Positions 33,968 to 45,885 of a DNA stretch of 64,000 nucleotides are shown here, piece after piece (the first letter of the stretch is position 1; each line of letters opens with the position of its first letter). The stretch is from Hofstenia miamia (Eukaryota > Xenacoelomorpha > Acoela). The DNA lies in the NCBI GenBank assembly GCA_004352715.1, contig SCFE01000112.1, forward strand, positions 860,752-924,751, written 5' to 3'. The notes beneath the pieces were generated by a model, which saw nothing but the letters and a program-made list of their open reading frames with translations, ran no database searches and was not told the origin of the DNA. The position numbers and the translations under genes are program-made.

Positions 33968-35580
33968 AGGGAGCTTATTAGCTCTAATTAATTAAAAAAC
34001 AAATTTATATTTGCTGGAAAATATAAATAATACATTGTTAGAAATCTAACGAAAGCTCTACCTCGCTTTCTGTACGAATGCAAATATCCTAAATAATGCA
34101 CTTAAAAATATAGAGCGCATGCCGTCTGTGGGAACTCTACAATCTTAACACAAGTGTTAATCTACTCTGTTTGAACATCCCCATTATTTACTCTTGCTTA
34201 ACGCACCCTAAGTGGTGAACTAGAAAACGGATTACAATCCGCACATAAATGTCTTACTTTTTTAAATAGATCACTCTTGCCTTGAGGATATCTCAAATCG
34301 ATGAAAACAAAAATAGATAACTACACAACAGGTAAACTACGTAATGCGAAGAAAATAATGGCAATGAGTAAATACCAAAAAAAATTGATTAACTAAGCAA
34401 AATAAACAAAGCATGTTCTGTAAGTCTGGGCGACAACCATACCAATGACAATCGTGCTCAACAAGAGTAAATAAGCTAAAGATTTTCAATGTACATTAGC
34501 TACATTAAGTAGCGTTCAGACCTACAACTTGGTTCACAACGTTTTGGAAAATAAAATATTTACAACAAAGTTTTATCGCGTTCAGACCTACAACTTTGTT
34601 CACAACTTTTGCTTTAGATTCAATTAAAATTTTTAAAACAAATATATTGTAATTCGAAATGATTTCGTTTATTTACAAAAAGTAAAATCTAATAGTTGAA
34701 AACGTGGCGGCTCGTACATGCAAAAGTTAGCCAAGCAAATATTTTTATGTAGCCAAATGAAGTGGAAATAATAAGCCATGAAAAATGAATCTCAGAAATT
34801 TATCTGTAATATTATTATCGAAATAAGATTAGTTGGGCAGTTCTTTTAATAAATCATGTTCAAGAAAAATTGCTAATGACTTCTGTCGTTTTTTCTCCTC
34901 TAATCGGTTATTCTTAATTTTTTTTAAAGTTCTTTAAACAGAAATATCCTTCTGCAAAACGCTTCTCAAAATCCAATAGTTTGTATTAATTCAAATATTT
35001 ACAAATTTTCGGTAAAGCAATCGATAAATCGTGCATTTCAAAATATTGAATAATAATTTTGTCGATTTACAATGGAAGGCATGTTGATGAAAGAAAACTT
35101 GAGATAAATTACAAATTTTTTCAAGTTTCAAGATTGAGTAGACATTTAGATGAGAAAATCGCAGCTGAGGGAAATCACATTTAAATTTACTAATTCTATA
35201 AAACTACATTTGCACAAAAATGTTAACCTAGCCTCCATTTGAGTGCATATAGCGCCAATTCATTTCAAAATACATTACTTTTGAAACATCCTCGTTATAA
35301 TTGATTTTTTGAATTAAAATGGTAGCATATTCCTAAAAATTTTCTAATTTCTGTAAAGGAAAAACACATGGCTACTGTTTTATATTTAAGAATATTGTAC
35401 AAGCAATCCGTGGGGTAAAAAATGCGAAAAAACAAATACCAGATATAGGAGCCTCGCTCAAATATGCCTTTGTTTTCGAAACTGCTTGAACAAAGAAATA
35501 TTTGTTTCCCGCACTGATTGATTTGATTAAATATCATGTTTACTTTTGGGTTATTGTATTGAATGAAAATATTTCGCGTG
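33968..35580. repeat. AT-rich DNA with a short direct repeat
   Basis: GCGTTCAGACCTACAACTT and following gttcacaac occur at about 34512 and again at about 34578, 66 bases apart. Between them acaacaaagttt is a reverse match to the aactttgtt of the second copy. This looks like remnants of a small fold-back element. Nothing else was recognised. Confidence 0.4.
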
Positions 35581-35607
35581 GTTCTTTTACAACGGAAAAA
35601 TTTCACT

Positions 35608-35693
35608 GTGAAGCAAAGAGCGGACTGCTTGCTTTGCTAGCTAAATCTTTGCACGATGAGTTGGAAGACAACGGATATGATTTAAGCGATTGA
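35608..35693 (+). CDS. Possible terminal exon, unrecognised
   Basis: The plus strand, after gtgaag, reads KSGLLALLAKSLHDELEDNG then YDLSD and a TGA stop at 35691-35693. Its composition is coding-like and the C-terminus is acidic. It does not match NOP58, and the splice acceptor is weak. Confidence 0.2.
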
Positions 35694-36351
35694 GCGAGCA
35701 CAGGTACAGCATTAAGGCATCTGCTTGCTGCGGCGCAATCATTTAATTATGTTAAAGTAAATCATAATGAATTGTGCTATATTCCATTCATATTTTTATT
35801 TGATGTTTGAATATTGTTTTAAAGCAAACTAATAACACTGATATGCATGAAATTTTTTTCTTCCATCATTCACAGTTTTTCTGATGTAATTCGACCCGTA
35901 GATCACGAATATGAACTTCAACTTTTCGCATCACGTCGTTTTTTAGATAACATGTATTTAGTACCTGCACATGTACATGTATCCGTGTCATCCATTTAAT
36001 GCTGTTCTTTTGAATTTGCATTTCTGGGTCTGATCAAATTGGATGCAAAATGAAATAAGCAACAGAAAACTGAGTCTTAATAAAATTAATTACCAAAACT
36101 TTAACTGGATGCATTTGATTCACAAGGGTCCATAAAGGCCTTTTTGACTTTATTCTTTAAGGTTCGAACCAGCGGAAGATCATTTTGATCATCTTATAGT
36201 TGGTCTACTCTAAGATGATTGCTATGTGATTTAATTAAAAGCAGCGCTGTTTGTATTAATTCAACAATATGCACACCCCATCGAGTCTGTTACTAAAAAT
36301 AGATATGACGCTTTTTCGTTTACGCCAGTCAGGCAGTAATTGAATTTTAAN

Positions 36352-36434
36352 CAGGACGCTGAGGAAGAGAAATCAGTTGATGGAGATGATGATGACTAAA
36401 TTATCTCGAAATCTTTTTTAGAATTTGTAATAAA
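36352..36434 (+). CDS. Acidic C-terminal exon with polyadenylation signal, unrecognised
   Basis: Immediately after a single-N contig join (36351), cag is followed by a frame reading DAEEEKSVDGDDDD and a TAA stop at 36397-36399. AATAAA lies 30 bases on (36429-36434). This is the 3' end of some gene with an acidic tail, whose upstream part is not on the other side of the join. It suggests sequence is missing or misjoined here. Confidence 0.35.
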
Positions 36435-36598
36435 GTATTGTAAATAATTTTAAAACCATTTAAAATTATCATTCTAGCATGTATGTTCTAATGATCTTCG
36501 TATTCGAATATGATATTTATTACGTTCCAATGTAGTTTAATACATGAGGATTGGTTATTTGATAAAATTCGCTTTTGATTTTTCTAATCCCATTCGTG

Positions 36599-37048
36599 GT
36601 TTACATCGACCAGAATCGACTAAGGAATTTACATCGACCAGAAATCTGATAGAGGTTTTCAATTGAAGAAAATTGGAAGAAATATCATTGATCGCCGAAC
36701 CGAAATTCGATTGAAAATACACTTTATCCATTACAAATGAATGTTTTTAGTGTAAGAAATTCGAAATTTTAGTCAAGTTTGTAAAAATTCGATTGAGCTA
36801 AGAAATTTCTTGCAAAAATATTTAAGTTCAAACGAAACCTTAGTATTATTTTATACTGGTAGATTGTGAAATCAAATTGAATAAATGTAAAATATTTGTC
36901 AACCTCAGAAAAAATTGTCATGAATATTTTTTGGAGTTACCAAATTGGTTTCATATAATCCTATGATTGTCCTCACCATGATATATAGGAGATTCAAAAG
37001 GAATTTTCATGTTGAAAAGGGTCGATATGTACTCCAGTCGATGTAAAC
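36599..37048. mobile_element. Probable MITE with GTTTACATCGAC ends
   Basis: GTTTACATCGACCAG at the left mirrors CCAGTCGATGTAAAC at the right: 12 bp exact, then diverging. A second internal copy, TTTACATCGACCAG, lies at about 36630. No ORF and no clear target duplication are seen. It lies in the NOP58 region. Confidence 0.45.
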
Positions 37049-37445
37049 TCTGTACGCCCCAGTCGTTTTTAGCATTTATTCATGATTGTTTGCTACTCCT
37101 AGTCTACATTAGAGTAAATTTTATTTTGTTTGGGTAGTTATCTAATGCCACAAATGTACAAAAGTACTGAGTTTTCATAACATACATATTTTCACTCAGA
37201 CACTTTTATTGATTGTAAAATCATGTATTCATGTACTATCTAAAATTAAAAATGGTTTTTTCTATGATTCATCTACGGAAATGCTTTTACGTTTTAGAGG
37301 TATGTAGATTTAAAACAATGTAAACCATTTTTTAAAAAAAATATCAATCTTAGAGAAATGACTCGTTGTGCTTGAAAAATGATGATTAGTTTAGCATACT
37401 GTGGTTTTACTGTTGTGGTAAAATTCGATCGAACTTACTGTTTAG

Positions 37446-40400
37446 GCACTCGTGAGAAAGCGGTAGGTAAAGATTTTTCGGATATCCTCCCCGAAGAAGT
37501 TGAATCTGAAGTAAAAAAATTCGCAGAAATTTCCATGGGAACGGAAATATCCAAAGAAGACGTCAAAAATATTAAACATTTATGTAATCAAGTAATAAGA
37601 ATTCTGTCCTATGTCTTACTTCATCCTTGAATTTTAGATAATAGAACTCTCAGATTACCGCAATCAATTAGCAGAATATCTGAAGAACCGTATGACCGCT
37701 ATCGCACCAAATGTCACTATGCTGGTTGGTGAAATTTTAGGTGCTCGACTCATTTCTCACGCAGGTGACCGAATGTTTATTCTTCGTAGTTCTTTAAGTA
37801 AATCCTTAGTAAAGCAATTTGCTTATCAATTGCTGTTAAATAATTGTATACATGAAAAGTTAGTTGCACAGAGGGAATGAGGCCATTAAATATATAAATT
37901 GTTTTCATCAAAAACTTATACAGAATATTATTTTTTTAAATGCTTACAAATTTTTCTAACCTTGGGTCTGTTCTTTGTTACATTTCTATTGATTTACTAC
38001 AGTCTTGAATTACAAAAGCAACATTCTATGCATCTTTGCTTTGGTATAGATGTTGCATTCCATTTATAAATTTCTTTAAATTAAGGCAGCTATTGATTTT
38101 GTAGTTATCAGTTTGAGTATTTAAGTCCAACTAAATCTTCTCGTATGATCTTTTCGCAAATATATCAAATACAAAACTTTATAATTTGTGTAGATTACCT
38201 CTAATAAAAGTGAGTACTCCTAATTTTTTTTTTTCTCTTATAAAAGTAAGTAACCGCCTTTTTCTTTTTCCTTCTACAAATCTATATCTATGACGTTCTC
38301 ATGGGCCACTATACAACTTTTGTTGCGAAGAAAATTATAGAGAGTAATGTGAAGTAATTTAAAAGTTGTTTGATTTCCTCCAACTGATTTCTTATCTTCG
38401 TCTGGCAACAAAATTGTATTTTGTTAAATTTTTGTCCGTAACTTTTAGAATTACTATTGACGCAATTGAACAATAGTATTTCTACTGGAAGTATGCAACA
38501 TTTATTGGGTTGCATGGCAATTTGTTAATAAAAATTTTTTGCATCATTTCAAAGAGTAACTGTTCGTTAAAAATTTTTGAATCATTTAAAATTCTCTATT
38601 TCCGAGTAAAAAATATTATAGCTTCTAAATCCTCGTCTTTGAAGCTCATAGCTACTTGACAATCGGATACCAAAATAAACTTGATTGCTGATCTTTTAAA
38701 TGGATGGAACTTTTATATTAATATAAGCCAAATCTATTTGGTTATTATCTAATACAGTCAATGTCACAGGGGCGACCACAGCTTTTAAGGTTTATAGGAT
38801 CTAAAATTAAAATATTTGCCTCTTCAAGCCCCAAATGTGCTAGCTCATGCAATCCAAATGAAGTCGAATTTAGATCGCTTGTTTTCAATTTCTAAATAAC
38901 AAATAAAAATCTTAACGTTTCGCAAAAAAATAATTATATTGGCTAACAGATGATCAAACCCTTTTCAATTTTCATCAAATAGGTCGCATTGAAGTAAATA
39001 ATAGTGTCAATGATTGGTTATATAGCAAAACATGTTTTAATAATTTTTCAGTTAGCGCGATCAATAAAATCAATATTTTTAACAAAAAATTGCACTTTCA
39101 ANNNNNNNNNNNNNNNNNNNNNNNNNNNNNNNNNNNNNNNNNNNNNNNNNNNNNNNNNNNNNNNNNNNNNNNNNNNNNNNNNNNNNNNNNNNNNNNNNNN
39201 NNNNNNNNNNNNNNNNNNNNNNNNNNNNNNNNNNNNNNNNNNNNNNNNNNNNNNNNNNNNNNNNNNNNNNNNNNNNNNNNNNNNNNNNNNNNNNNNTTTA
39301 GGGTCTTTGGTTCAATTAGCCAAGCAGCCTGCTTCAACTGTGCAAGTTTTTGGAGCTGAGAAAGCTTTGTTCCGTGCAATAAAAAACCGTGACACTACTC
39401 CTAAATATGGCTTGCTCTATCATGCGACTTTGGTTACAAAAGCATCGCCTAAATTCAGGGGAAAGGTATCGGATTTCGTGTGTGTGAATATTTCAACGAC
39501 GTGTTTAGATAGCGAGAATGTTGGCTGCTAAAACTGCTTTGGCCATTCGTGTAGATGCTCTTCGAGAAGAAACCGAAGGCAATATTGGAATGGGTTTGCG
39601 AGTAGCGGTAGAACAGCGACTAACTCAATTGGAAGAAGGAAAGCTCAACCGCATCAGTGGCATGGGCAAATATGCCACGACAACATTCCCTAAGCAAGTC
39701 AATGGCGCTTCGTATGTTGTTTCTCATTTCACCATCATTATACATCTCTCACACCATTGAATCATAAGAATTTCTTAATTGTTTTGAAAATATTATGCGC
39801 ACTATTGGAATTGTTATCGCAAATACACGGTCAGTTGTATAATAAATCACAAATAACGCACATAAGCCGGATCCGTTGTATTACTTCGCATCAATTTAGT
39901 AGGAGGCTTGGCTGGCCGCACTAAGGGATTTAAATAATAATAATAATCTAGTTCCAGTGTACTCAGTGGCGCGTTTAGGGAGCAGGGGGACGACCGCCCT
40001 CCCTCTTTGGGGCCAACTGCACACATTAAAAAAAATGTTCTTTTCTTCAAAATTGAAAATAGTTCACGTTAATTCAAGATGTTATCAAACGATTTGCTGC
40101 TAAAAACAGAGGATTGCATTTTGTATAAGCTTATTTTTGTTCAAAAAACATTTTTTTGCAATTTTTTTTCTGTAAAAATGGATGTCAGTCCCCGCTTTAA
40201 ATATCCTAAACGCGCCACTGCGTGTAATACCAGAGAGACAATATTTATTTAGTAGATAATGTCTTTACTTGTAGAGAAACGTGTACTTTTTTATTAGTCA
40301 ACGTCCTTTATCTCGTTTCAACATGTTGACCCTAACCCTAACCCTAATCCGAGAGTTGAAAGCTACACGTCATCTTTTTAATGGAAAACATTTAAATTTG

Positions 40401-41044
40401 TTGTTTAGACAAGATGTTCAAAAGTATGACACTCGGCAAGACTCCACATTACCCTACACGAAGAAGAGAAAGTTTGATGCATTGTCTACACCCAAAGGTA
40501 TTTATCAGTAATTGTTCTTTGGTTGTGTCTGTGCGGTTTTTATTCCCATATTATTAATAATGCAACATAGTCCATTTTCACCAAAAAAAGAAACGTCTCA
40601 TTTCAAATTTAACATGCATTTAAGAAAAATGACTTTTCTTCCACAGTATTTCAATGTTCACACTCATTACAATTGCTAGTCCCCTTCTTTCTCCGTAGCA
40701 GTCAATAAATACAGTGAAACTCATCAACTGCTATTATTGCGCTGAATTAAATTTCGTTCTACTAACATCCCCATTTATGTACTGCGACGATTATGTAACA
40801 TACATTCAAGTAACTCTTTGGTTTGCTTATTGTTTGTAATTTTAGCCAAATCTGATGTAAAAAAAGAAGCAGACGATATTGAAGGTGAGATTTTGAAGTG
40901 TTAATTTTACAATATTATTTTATACATATAATTCATATCAAATATGCTATAAAATTACTTCTGTATTTTGCAATTCAAATGCGAAAATATTGAATTTGAA
41001 CTTGTTTAGAGCGACCCTCTCCAAAGAAGAAAAAACAAAAGTGA
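37446..41044 (+). CDS. NOP58: NOP58, central and C-terminal exons (NOSIC/Nop domain, Lys tail)
   Basis: Seven exons continue NOP58. They are 37446-37591 ([20 protein letters not shown]), 37638-37764 ([20 protein letters not shown]), 39302-39465 ([20 protein letters not shown]), 39509-39711 ([18 protein letters not shown]), 40409-40497 ([14 protein letters not shown]), 40846-40884 and 41010-41044, which ends PSPKKKKQK and a TGA stop. All junctions are GT-AG with matching phases. The conserved Nop-domain core GARLISHAG...GAEKALFRA...TPKYGL is intact. The Lys-rich tail is shorter than in vertebrates. Introns of 43-46 bp alternate with longer ones, and one holds a 195-base gap (39102-39296). Exon 37446 needs a phase-1 donor, but exon 30820 ends in phase 0, so at least one exon is missing between them. 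Confidence 0.93.
37765..39301. other. NOP58 intron with a 195-base gap
   Basis: No features are seen other than N at 39102-39296, which ends five bases before the exon at 39302. Confidence 0.8.
39964..40220. mobile_element. hAT-like MITE in a NOP58 intron
   Basis: CAGTGGCGCGTTTAGG and its reverse complement CCTAAACGCGCCACTG form perfect 16-bp inverted repeats around 257 bp. Flanking octamers agtgtact and cgtgtaat match at six of eight positions, compatible with an aged 8-bp target duplication. CAGTGGCG is a usual hAT terminus. Confidence 0.75.
40330..40347. repeat. Three telomere-like CCCTAA units
   Basis: CCCTAACCCTAACCCTAA lies in a NOP58 intron. Three units are too few to claim a telomeric origin. 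Confidence 0.8.
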
Positions 41045-41555
41045 ATTATTTCAATATATCAATTTGCCCTCGTATTTTATTGTGATTTTGTATTTTCCAT
41101 GCACTGTTAAAACAAAGAAATGTTTTACTTGGATAATATTTCGATTCACAGTTATTTTCAATAATAATTTACATACAATAATTTCATTGGGTGATCAAAT
41201 GATAAGTGATTATTTAATTTTAATTACTGAATTATCAACTTGAACCAGGGCTGGCATTTGTTATATTCATATTTTTTATAGTGAGTACATTGAATTATAA
41301 TTTTTCAATCGTTCATTTTATTATGAATAATATTGAATTACTTTGTGTAATTCTGTTTCTAATACAATATGTCACACAACCATTAAGAGAAACGAGGAAA
41401 GGTAAAATTCTAAGAATTATTACATAATATAAGCACGATATTCTTGTATCCAACTTTTCAACTGAGCTGTATAAAAATCTGTAATTTTTAAGCTTCAAAG
41501 AATTATTACAACTTTGAAATATAATTCCATGACATAAAGTCGTAGATGTGTATTG
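41045..41555. other. Downstream flank of NOP58
   Basis: No perfect AATAAA is evident close to the NOP58 stop. No gene is seen. Confidence 0.4.
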
Positions 41556-41561
41556 GAGTCC

Positions 41562-43800
41562 TTAAAACGGTGTGTCTTTGACCGGTTTTTTAAATTTTTG
41601 TAATTTTGATTTCAAATTATTTAACCGATTTTTGCCAATCAATTTTACACGTTTCCTCTTGTATACTATGTGTTGATATCCTTTTTTTAAAGATGCGTGG
41701 TGGCACCTTCCTTTGGGGTAACTTTGACCACTTATGTTAATTTTTAGTTTTTCCCTATATATAGTGTTCATATTTTTTATGAATGGCATCTTTGAAATCT
41801 GCCTGAATTCTAGAAGAGTACATGGACAATAATCTCTAAGAAACAAACAATGCATTATTATATAATTGGTACACTTTCCTTCAAAAGTAAAGATCTAGAT
41901 TTTTTAATGTTTTCATTCATTGTTAGTACAGTATCAAAAAGTAGTTTTTTTATATTATAAGTGCAAAAATATTTTTTAATATCCATTTTAAAGTTTTTTA
42001 ATCTACTTGTTTAATATATTTTGGTAATTCATTCAATATTTATAGCAGTGTTTAGAAATGAATTTTTCATTATTCGCTTCTTATACCTAATAGGTTCAAT
42101 TATGTGTGTTCTTTCATTTTGTTTGACTAATTTTGCAGCAAGAAAGTCATTTTTGTAATATGGGAAGGTATTGTTAACTATTTTGAAGAACGTAGTTAAG
42201 ACATTTATATGGATGTAACATTGCGGATGTAGAAATAATTTTGAAATTTTTCTATATTAATTCTTATTAAAGCTATGATTATTTACTGCTACTTTGATAG
42301 CCCAATTTAGTTGCACTTGGAATTTCCCGAGAAATTTTTGGTTTATATCTGTGTAGAGTATATTGGCATAGTTAAAATGACTTAATATTAGAGCATATAT
42401 TAATTGAATTTTTGCTTTAGTTGGAAGTTTTTGAGAAATTAAGTTAATTGCTTTANNNNNNNNNNNNNNNNNNNNNNNNNNNNNNNNNNNNNNNNNNNNN
42501 NNNNNNNNNNNNNNNNNNNNNNNNNNNNNNNNNNNNNNNNNNNNNNNNNNNNNNNNNNNNNNNNNNNNNNNNNNNNNNNNNNNNNNNNNNNNNNNNNNNN
42601 NNNNNNNNNNNNNNNNNNNNNNNNNNNNNNNNNNNNNNNNNNNNNNNNNNNNNNNNNNNNNNNNNNNNNNNNNNNNNNNNNNNNNNNNNNNNNNNNNNNN
42701 NNNNNNNNNNNNNNNNNNNNNNNNNNNNNNNNNNNNNNNNNNNNNNNNNNNNNNNNNNNNNNNNNNNNNNNNNNNNNNNNNNNNNNNNNNNNNNNNNNNN
42801 NNNNNNNNNNNNNNNNNNNNNNNNNNNNNNNNNNNNNNNNNNNNNNNNNNNNNNNNNNNNNNNNNNNNNNNNNNNNNNNNNNNNNNNNNNNNNNNNNNNN
42901 NNNNNNNNNNNNNNNNNNNNNNNNNNNNNNNNNNNNNNNNNNNNNNNNNNNNNNNNNNNNNNNNNNNNNNNNNNNNNNNNNNNNNNNNNNNNNNNNNNNN
43001 NNNNNNNNNNNNNNNNNNNNNNNNNNNNNNNNNNNNNNNNNNNNNNNNNNNNNNNNNNNNNNNNNNNNNNNNNNNNNNNNNNNNNNNNNNNNNNNNNNNN
43101 NNNNNNNNNNNNNNNNNNNNNNNNNNNNNNNNNNNNNNNNNNNNNNNNNNNNNNNNNNNNNNNNNNNNNNNNNNNNNNNNNNNNNNNNNNNNNNNNNNNN
43201 NNNNNNNNNNNNNNNNNNNNNNNNNNNNNNNNNNNNNNNNNNNNNNNNNNNNNNNNNNNNNNNNNNNNNNNNNNNNNNNNNNNNNNNNNNNNNNNNNNNN
43301 NNNNNNNNNNNNNNNNNNNNNNNNNNNNNNNNNNNNNNNNNNNNNNNNNNNNNNNNNNNNNNNNNNNNNNNNNNNNNNNNACAATTATTTAAAATGTAGC
43401 ATATTGGTTCAGCTATTAAGTCACCTGAGAGTTTTAGGAACCATGTTGCTATTAGAGAGGGTCCACTAGATTTATTTTTTAAACATTGTATCGACTTTAT
43501 GATTTCATATTTTGTTGCAAAACTAAAAGAGAAAGAGGTTGGAGTTTCTTTGGGTTTATCAAGGCAAAAAGGTACATCCATACCGTTGTAGTTTCCTAAA
43601 TTTAGGAAAACTTCATTGAAAGCATTGCAGATTCCCTTCTTATTTGTAATGGATTTATCTTTATAGTATATTTTTTCTATTTCTTCGGTTCGCATGTTTT
43701 TTCTATTTAGCAAATTGTTAACAAATTCCCACTTGTTTTTTTGGGAAGAAAGACTTTGATACTGAAAACAGGAATAATTATTACTTGCTTTCCTTATAGC
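41562..43800 (-). pseudogene. LINE, minus strand, decayed and interrupted by a gap
   Basis: From high to low coordinates: EIEKIYYKDKSITNKKGICN and FNEVFLNLGNY (about 43600-43710), FATKYEIIKSIQCLKNKSSG (about 43440-43520), the gap 42456-43380, LPTKAKIQLIYALILSHFNY and YANILYTDINQKFLGKFQVQ (about 42290-42430), then a C-terminal basic region near 41562-41855. Order and motifs match the RT region and C-terminus of the LINE family at 51001-52848, but sequence divergence suggests a second subfamily. The palm motifs fall in the gap. Stops in the 3' part show it is inactive. Confidence 0.65.
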
Positions 43801-43876
43801 AATATTACATAAATTTCGTGAAGATTTATAAGCATTATGATTATCAGAAACTTTATAAAAGCAAGAGTGCTATTTT

Positions 43877-44218
43877 TCAACTATTATATGAAACTGAAAT
43901 TTCTACTAAACTAAGGTCGAAACTATTTTCAAATTTGTATCCTCCGTGTAGAAGGATGTCAGGCACATTTTGCTTCTGACTCACATCTATCGTGACTGTC
44001 ACATTCTGCAGGATCTGGGCAGCAGAAGCTATTTGAGTGTTGAGAAAAGTCGCCTTCAGGAAAATATCCTGGAATAAACATGCATTAAGTCTGGATTCTG
44101 TATTTGTGTTTTACCTCAAATATATTTTCACTCTTGATATTGTATATTTCTCCCGCGATTTGTGTGGCATATTTCCACAATATTAGTTCAAGACAAGCCA
44201 GTCGCTGATTTTCAATTA
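43877..44218 (-). CDS. Last two exons of an unrecognised minus-strand gene
   Basis: Two minus-strand exons join in frame with GT-AG borders. The upstream one, about 44115-44218, reads CLELILWKYATQIAGEIYNI then KSENIFE and ends in phase 0 at GAG/gtaaaa. The terminal exon 43877-44068 follows ttattccag. It reads FLKATFLNTQIASAAQILQN, then VTVTIDVSQKQNVPDILLHG, and stops at 43877-43879. The 3' border of the intron is strong, while the acceptor before 44218 is weak (caaag). Composition is coding-like and the predicted sequence is mixed hydrophobic/amphipathic, but I recognise no family. It converges on NOP58. The plus-strand frame 44162-44563 overlapping it is a shadow. Confidence 0.5.
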
Positions 44219-44766
44219 CTTTGTGCTTGTTTGTATTTAGCCATTCTTTTAACAACCTTTTATGTTTTTGTAATTGGATATTTGTTGAGCAGCGTCAAGT
44301 TAGAACAGTACCATATATTGTACTTACCAGTAGTACTTTCAATTCGTTTGGAAATGCATTTCAACATAAAATATAGTAAATTAATTTGTTCGTATAATTC
44401 AGCATGTTTGAGAATGCATGGTTGCTGTATTGGAGTTTATATTTATTATTTTCTTGAAAAAGGCAAAGAAAGCCTGCTCATGAAAGTATATTATATTTAT
44501 GAATTTGACAACTGCCTAAGAATACACCCAGCAAAACGGCTTCACCCTGCTTCACCCTGGTAAATGTTCTAGGAAATTCATTCCTGCTGCAATTACCTGT
44601 GCAATAATTTTCTAGCTTTGTATATATTTACATTTGCAAATTTACCAAACAGTGTGTACAATTATAACTTTACCTGCATAGAAACTCACAATAAAGTACA
44701 ATGTGAAATCTTATTATAATAAACCTTGGATAACTGAAAATAGTATAACTTTGATTCGAAGTTTAA

Positions 44767-45660
44767 ATGTGGTATTTAAAAATATTAAAGATTTTCCAAT
44801 TCAGTAATTTTCCTTCATATAAAAAAGCTAGAAATGTCTCCAACATTCAAAATCACAAGGTGTATAGCGAATGCATTAGAAATGAACACGCTCGTTTGCC
44901 AAATCAAAAAGCAAAATGGAAGCTAATTCATGAAAACAGTAATAGTAAAAAATCTAAATTAAACTCTATTGATGCTATTAAAAATTTATGAGGAAAAATT
45001 ATTACTGATAATTACTAAATTTCTAGTGAATTAAACAAAACTTTTATTAACGTAGGAAAATTCAGTGCCCAATCGTTAAGAATGAAAGCAAACCCCCGAA
45101 TTTGTTTAACCCTGAATTTTGTTTCCGTTTTACTACAAGTTGTGAAACTTTAAAAGCAATTCTCAAGCTTAAGTCCACCAAATCAAGCGGACATTCTATC
45201 ATTCCTTCTTGGACATTTAAAATCACTGCAGTTATTATAGCCAGTCCCCTAAATTATATATTAAGCGAACACATAAAAATTACTTTTCGGATTATTTAAA
45301 ACTTGCTCATATCACTCCTATTTAAAAAAACGATCCGTCTCATGCCTAAAATTTTTGACCAATTTCAATTACTTCTCCAACAAGCAAAGCTTTCAACTAT
45401 AGACAATTTTAAGTATTTAAGAGTATTTTTTACTCGAAGCCAAATTTCGAAAGTCACATTAATGCAAATCTGAAAACTGACTATAAGAAATGTCAATGAT
45501 AATAATGCAATTACCAGTATGTGCTATAATTAAATTTTTTCATTTATTTACAATGGGTCACTTAAGTTATGCAAATATATTATTTGCGGATCTAAACTGT
45601 TTTTATAGAAAACTCGATATCCACTGAAAATGGGTCCTAAATATTTCAAAGAAACATATA
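44767..45660 (+). pseudogene. LINE, plus strand, internally deleted
   Basis: Frames in order read RNEHARLPNQKAKWKLIHEN (44878-44940), FCFRFTTSCETLKAILKLKS (45114-45175), IIASPLNYILSEHI (45230-45275), then jump near 45390 to the C-terminal TIDNFKYLRV region and YANILFADLNCFYRKLDIH (about 45567-45625). The RT palm is missing, so a deletion of several hundred bases is inferred. It is nearly identical over matched parts to the minus-strand copy at 14106-15554. It ends at a (TA)n tract (45656-45677). Confidence 0.75.
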
Positions 45661-45885
45661 TATATATATATATATATAAAGCTCTAAGATTTTTTGTATT
45701 CGATATATTTCTAGGTTTTCTGTATAGTGCAAAATTTTCTGGCCTGCATAAGTTTGACAAATTGTAAAAGCGTTATTCTTAAGGATCACTTCTTGCAGAA
45801 ATCGATAAACCAAAGTTTGTCCTGATTCTGATAAATCTCTTAGGAGAAATTGAATCGGATTATATAACTTTATTAAGTCCAACAT
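45646..45885 (-). CDS. Possible first exon, weak ELP5-like N-terminus
   Basis: The minus-strand frame opens with MLDLIKLYNPIQFLLRDLSE then SGQTLVYRFLQEVI. It loosely recalls the start of Elongator subunit ELP5 (ML..L......FLLRDS...SG..LL..FL). It runs into the (TA)n tract at 45656-45677, and no clean donor is seen. Resemblance is short and AT-rich codons weaken it. A chance frame is a real possibility. Confidence 0.2.
   Translation of the reverse strand: MLDLIKLYNPIQFLLRDLSESGQTLVYRFLQEVILKNNAFTICQTYAGQKILHYTENLEIYRIQKILELYIYIYIYMFL

Noticed and set aside
40330-40347. Interstitial telomere or chromosome end
   Set aside because: Only three CCCTAA units, embedded in a NOP58 intron.
44162-44563. 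133-codon plus-strand frame
   Set aside because: It overlaps, antisense, a better supported minus-strand exon with splice sites and has no recognisable content.
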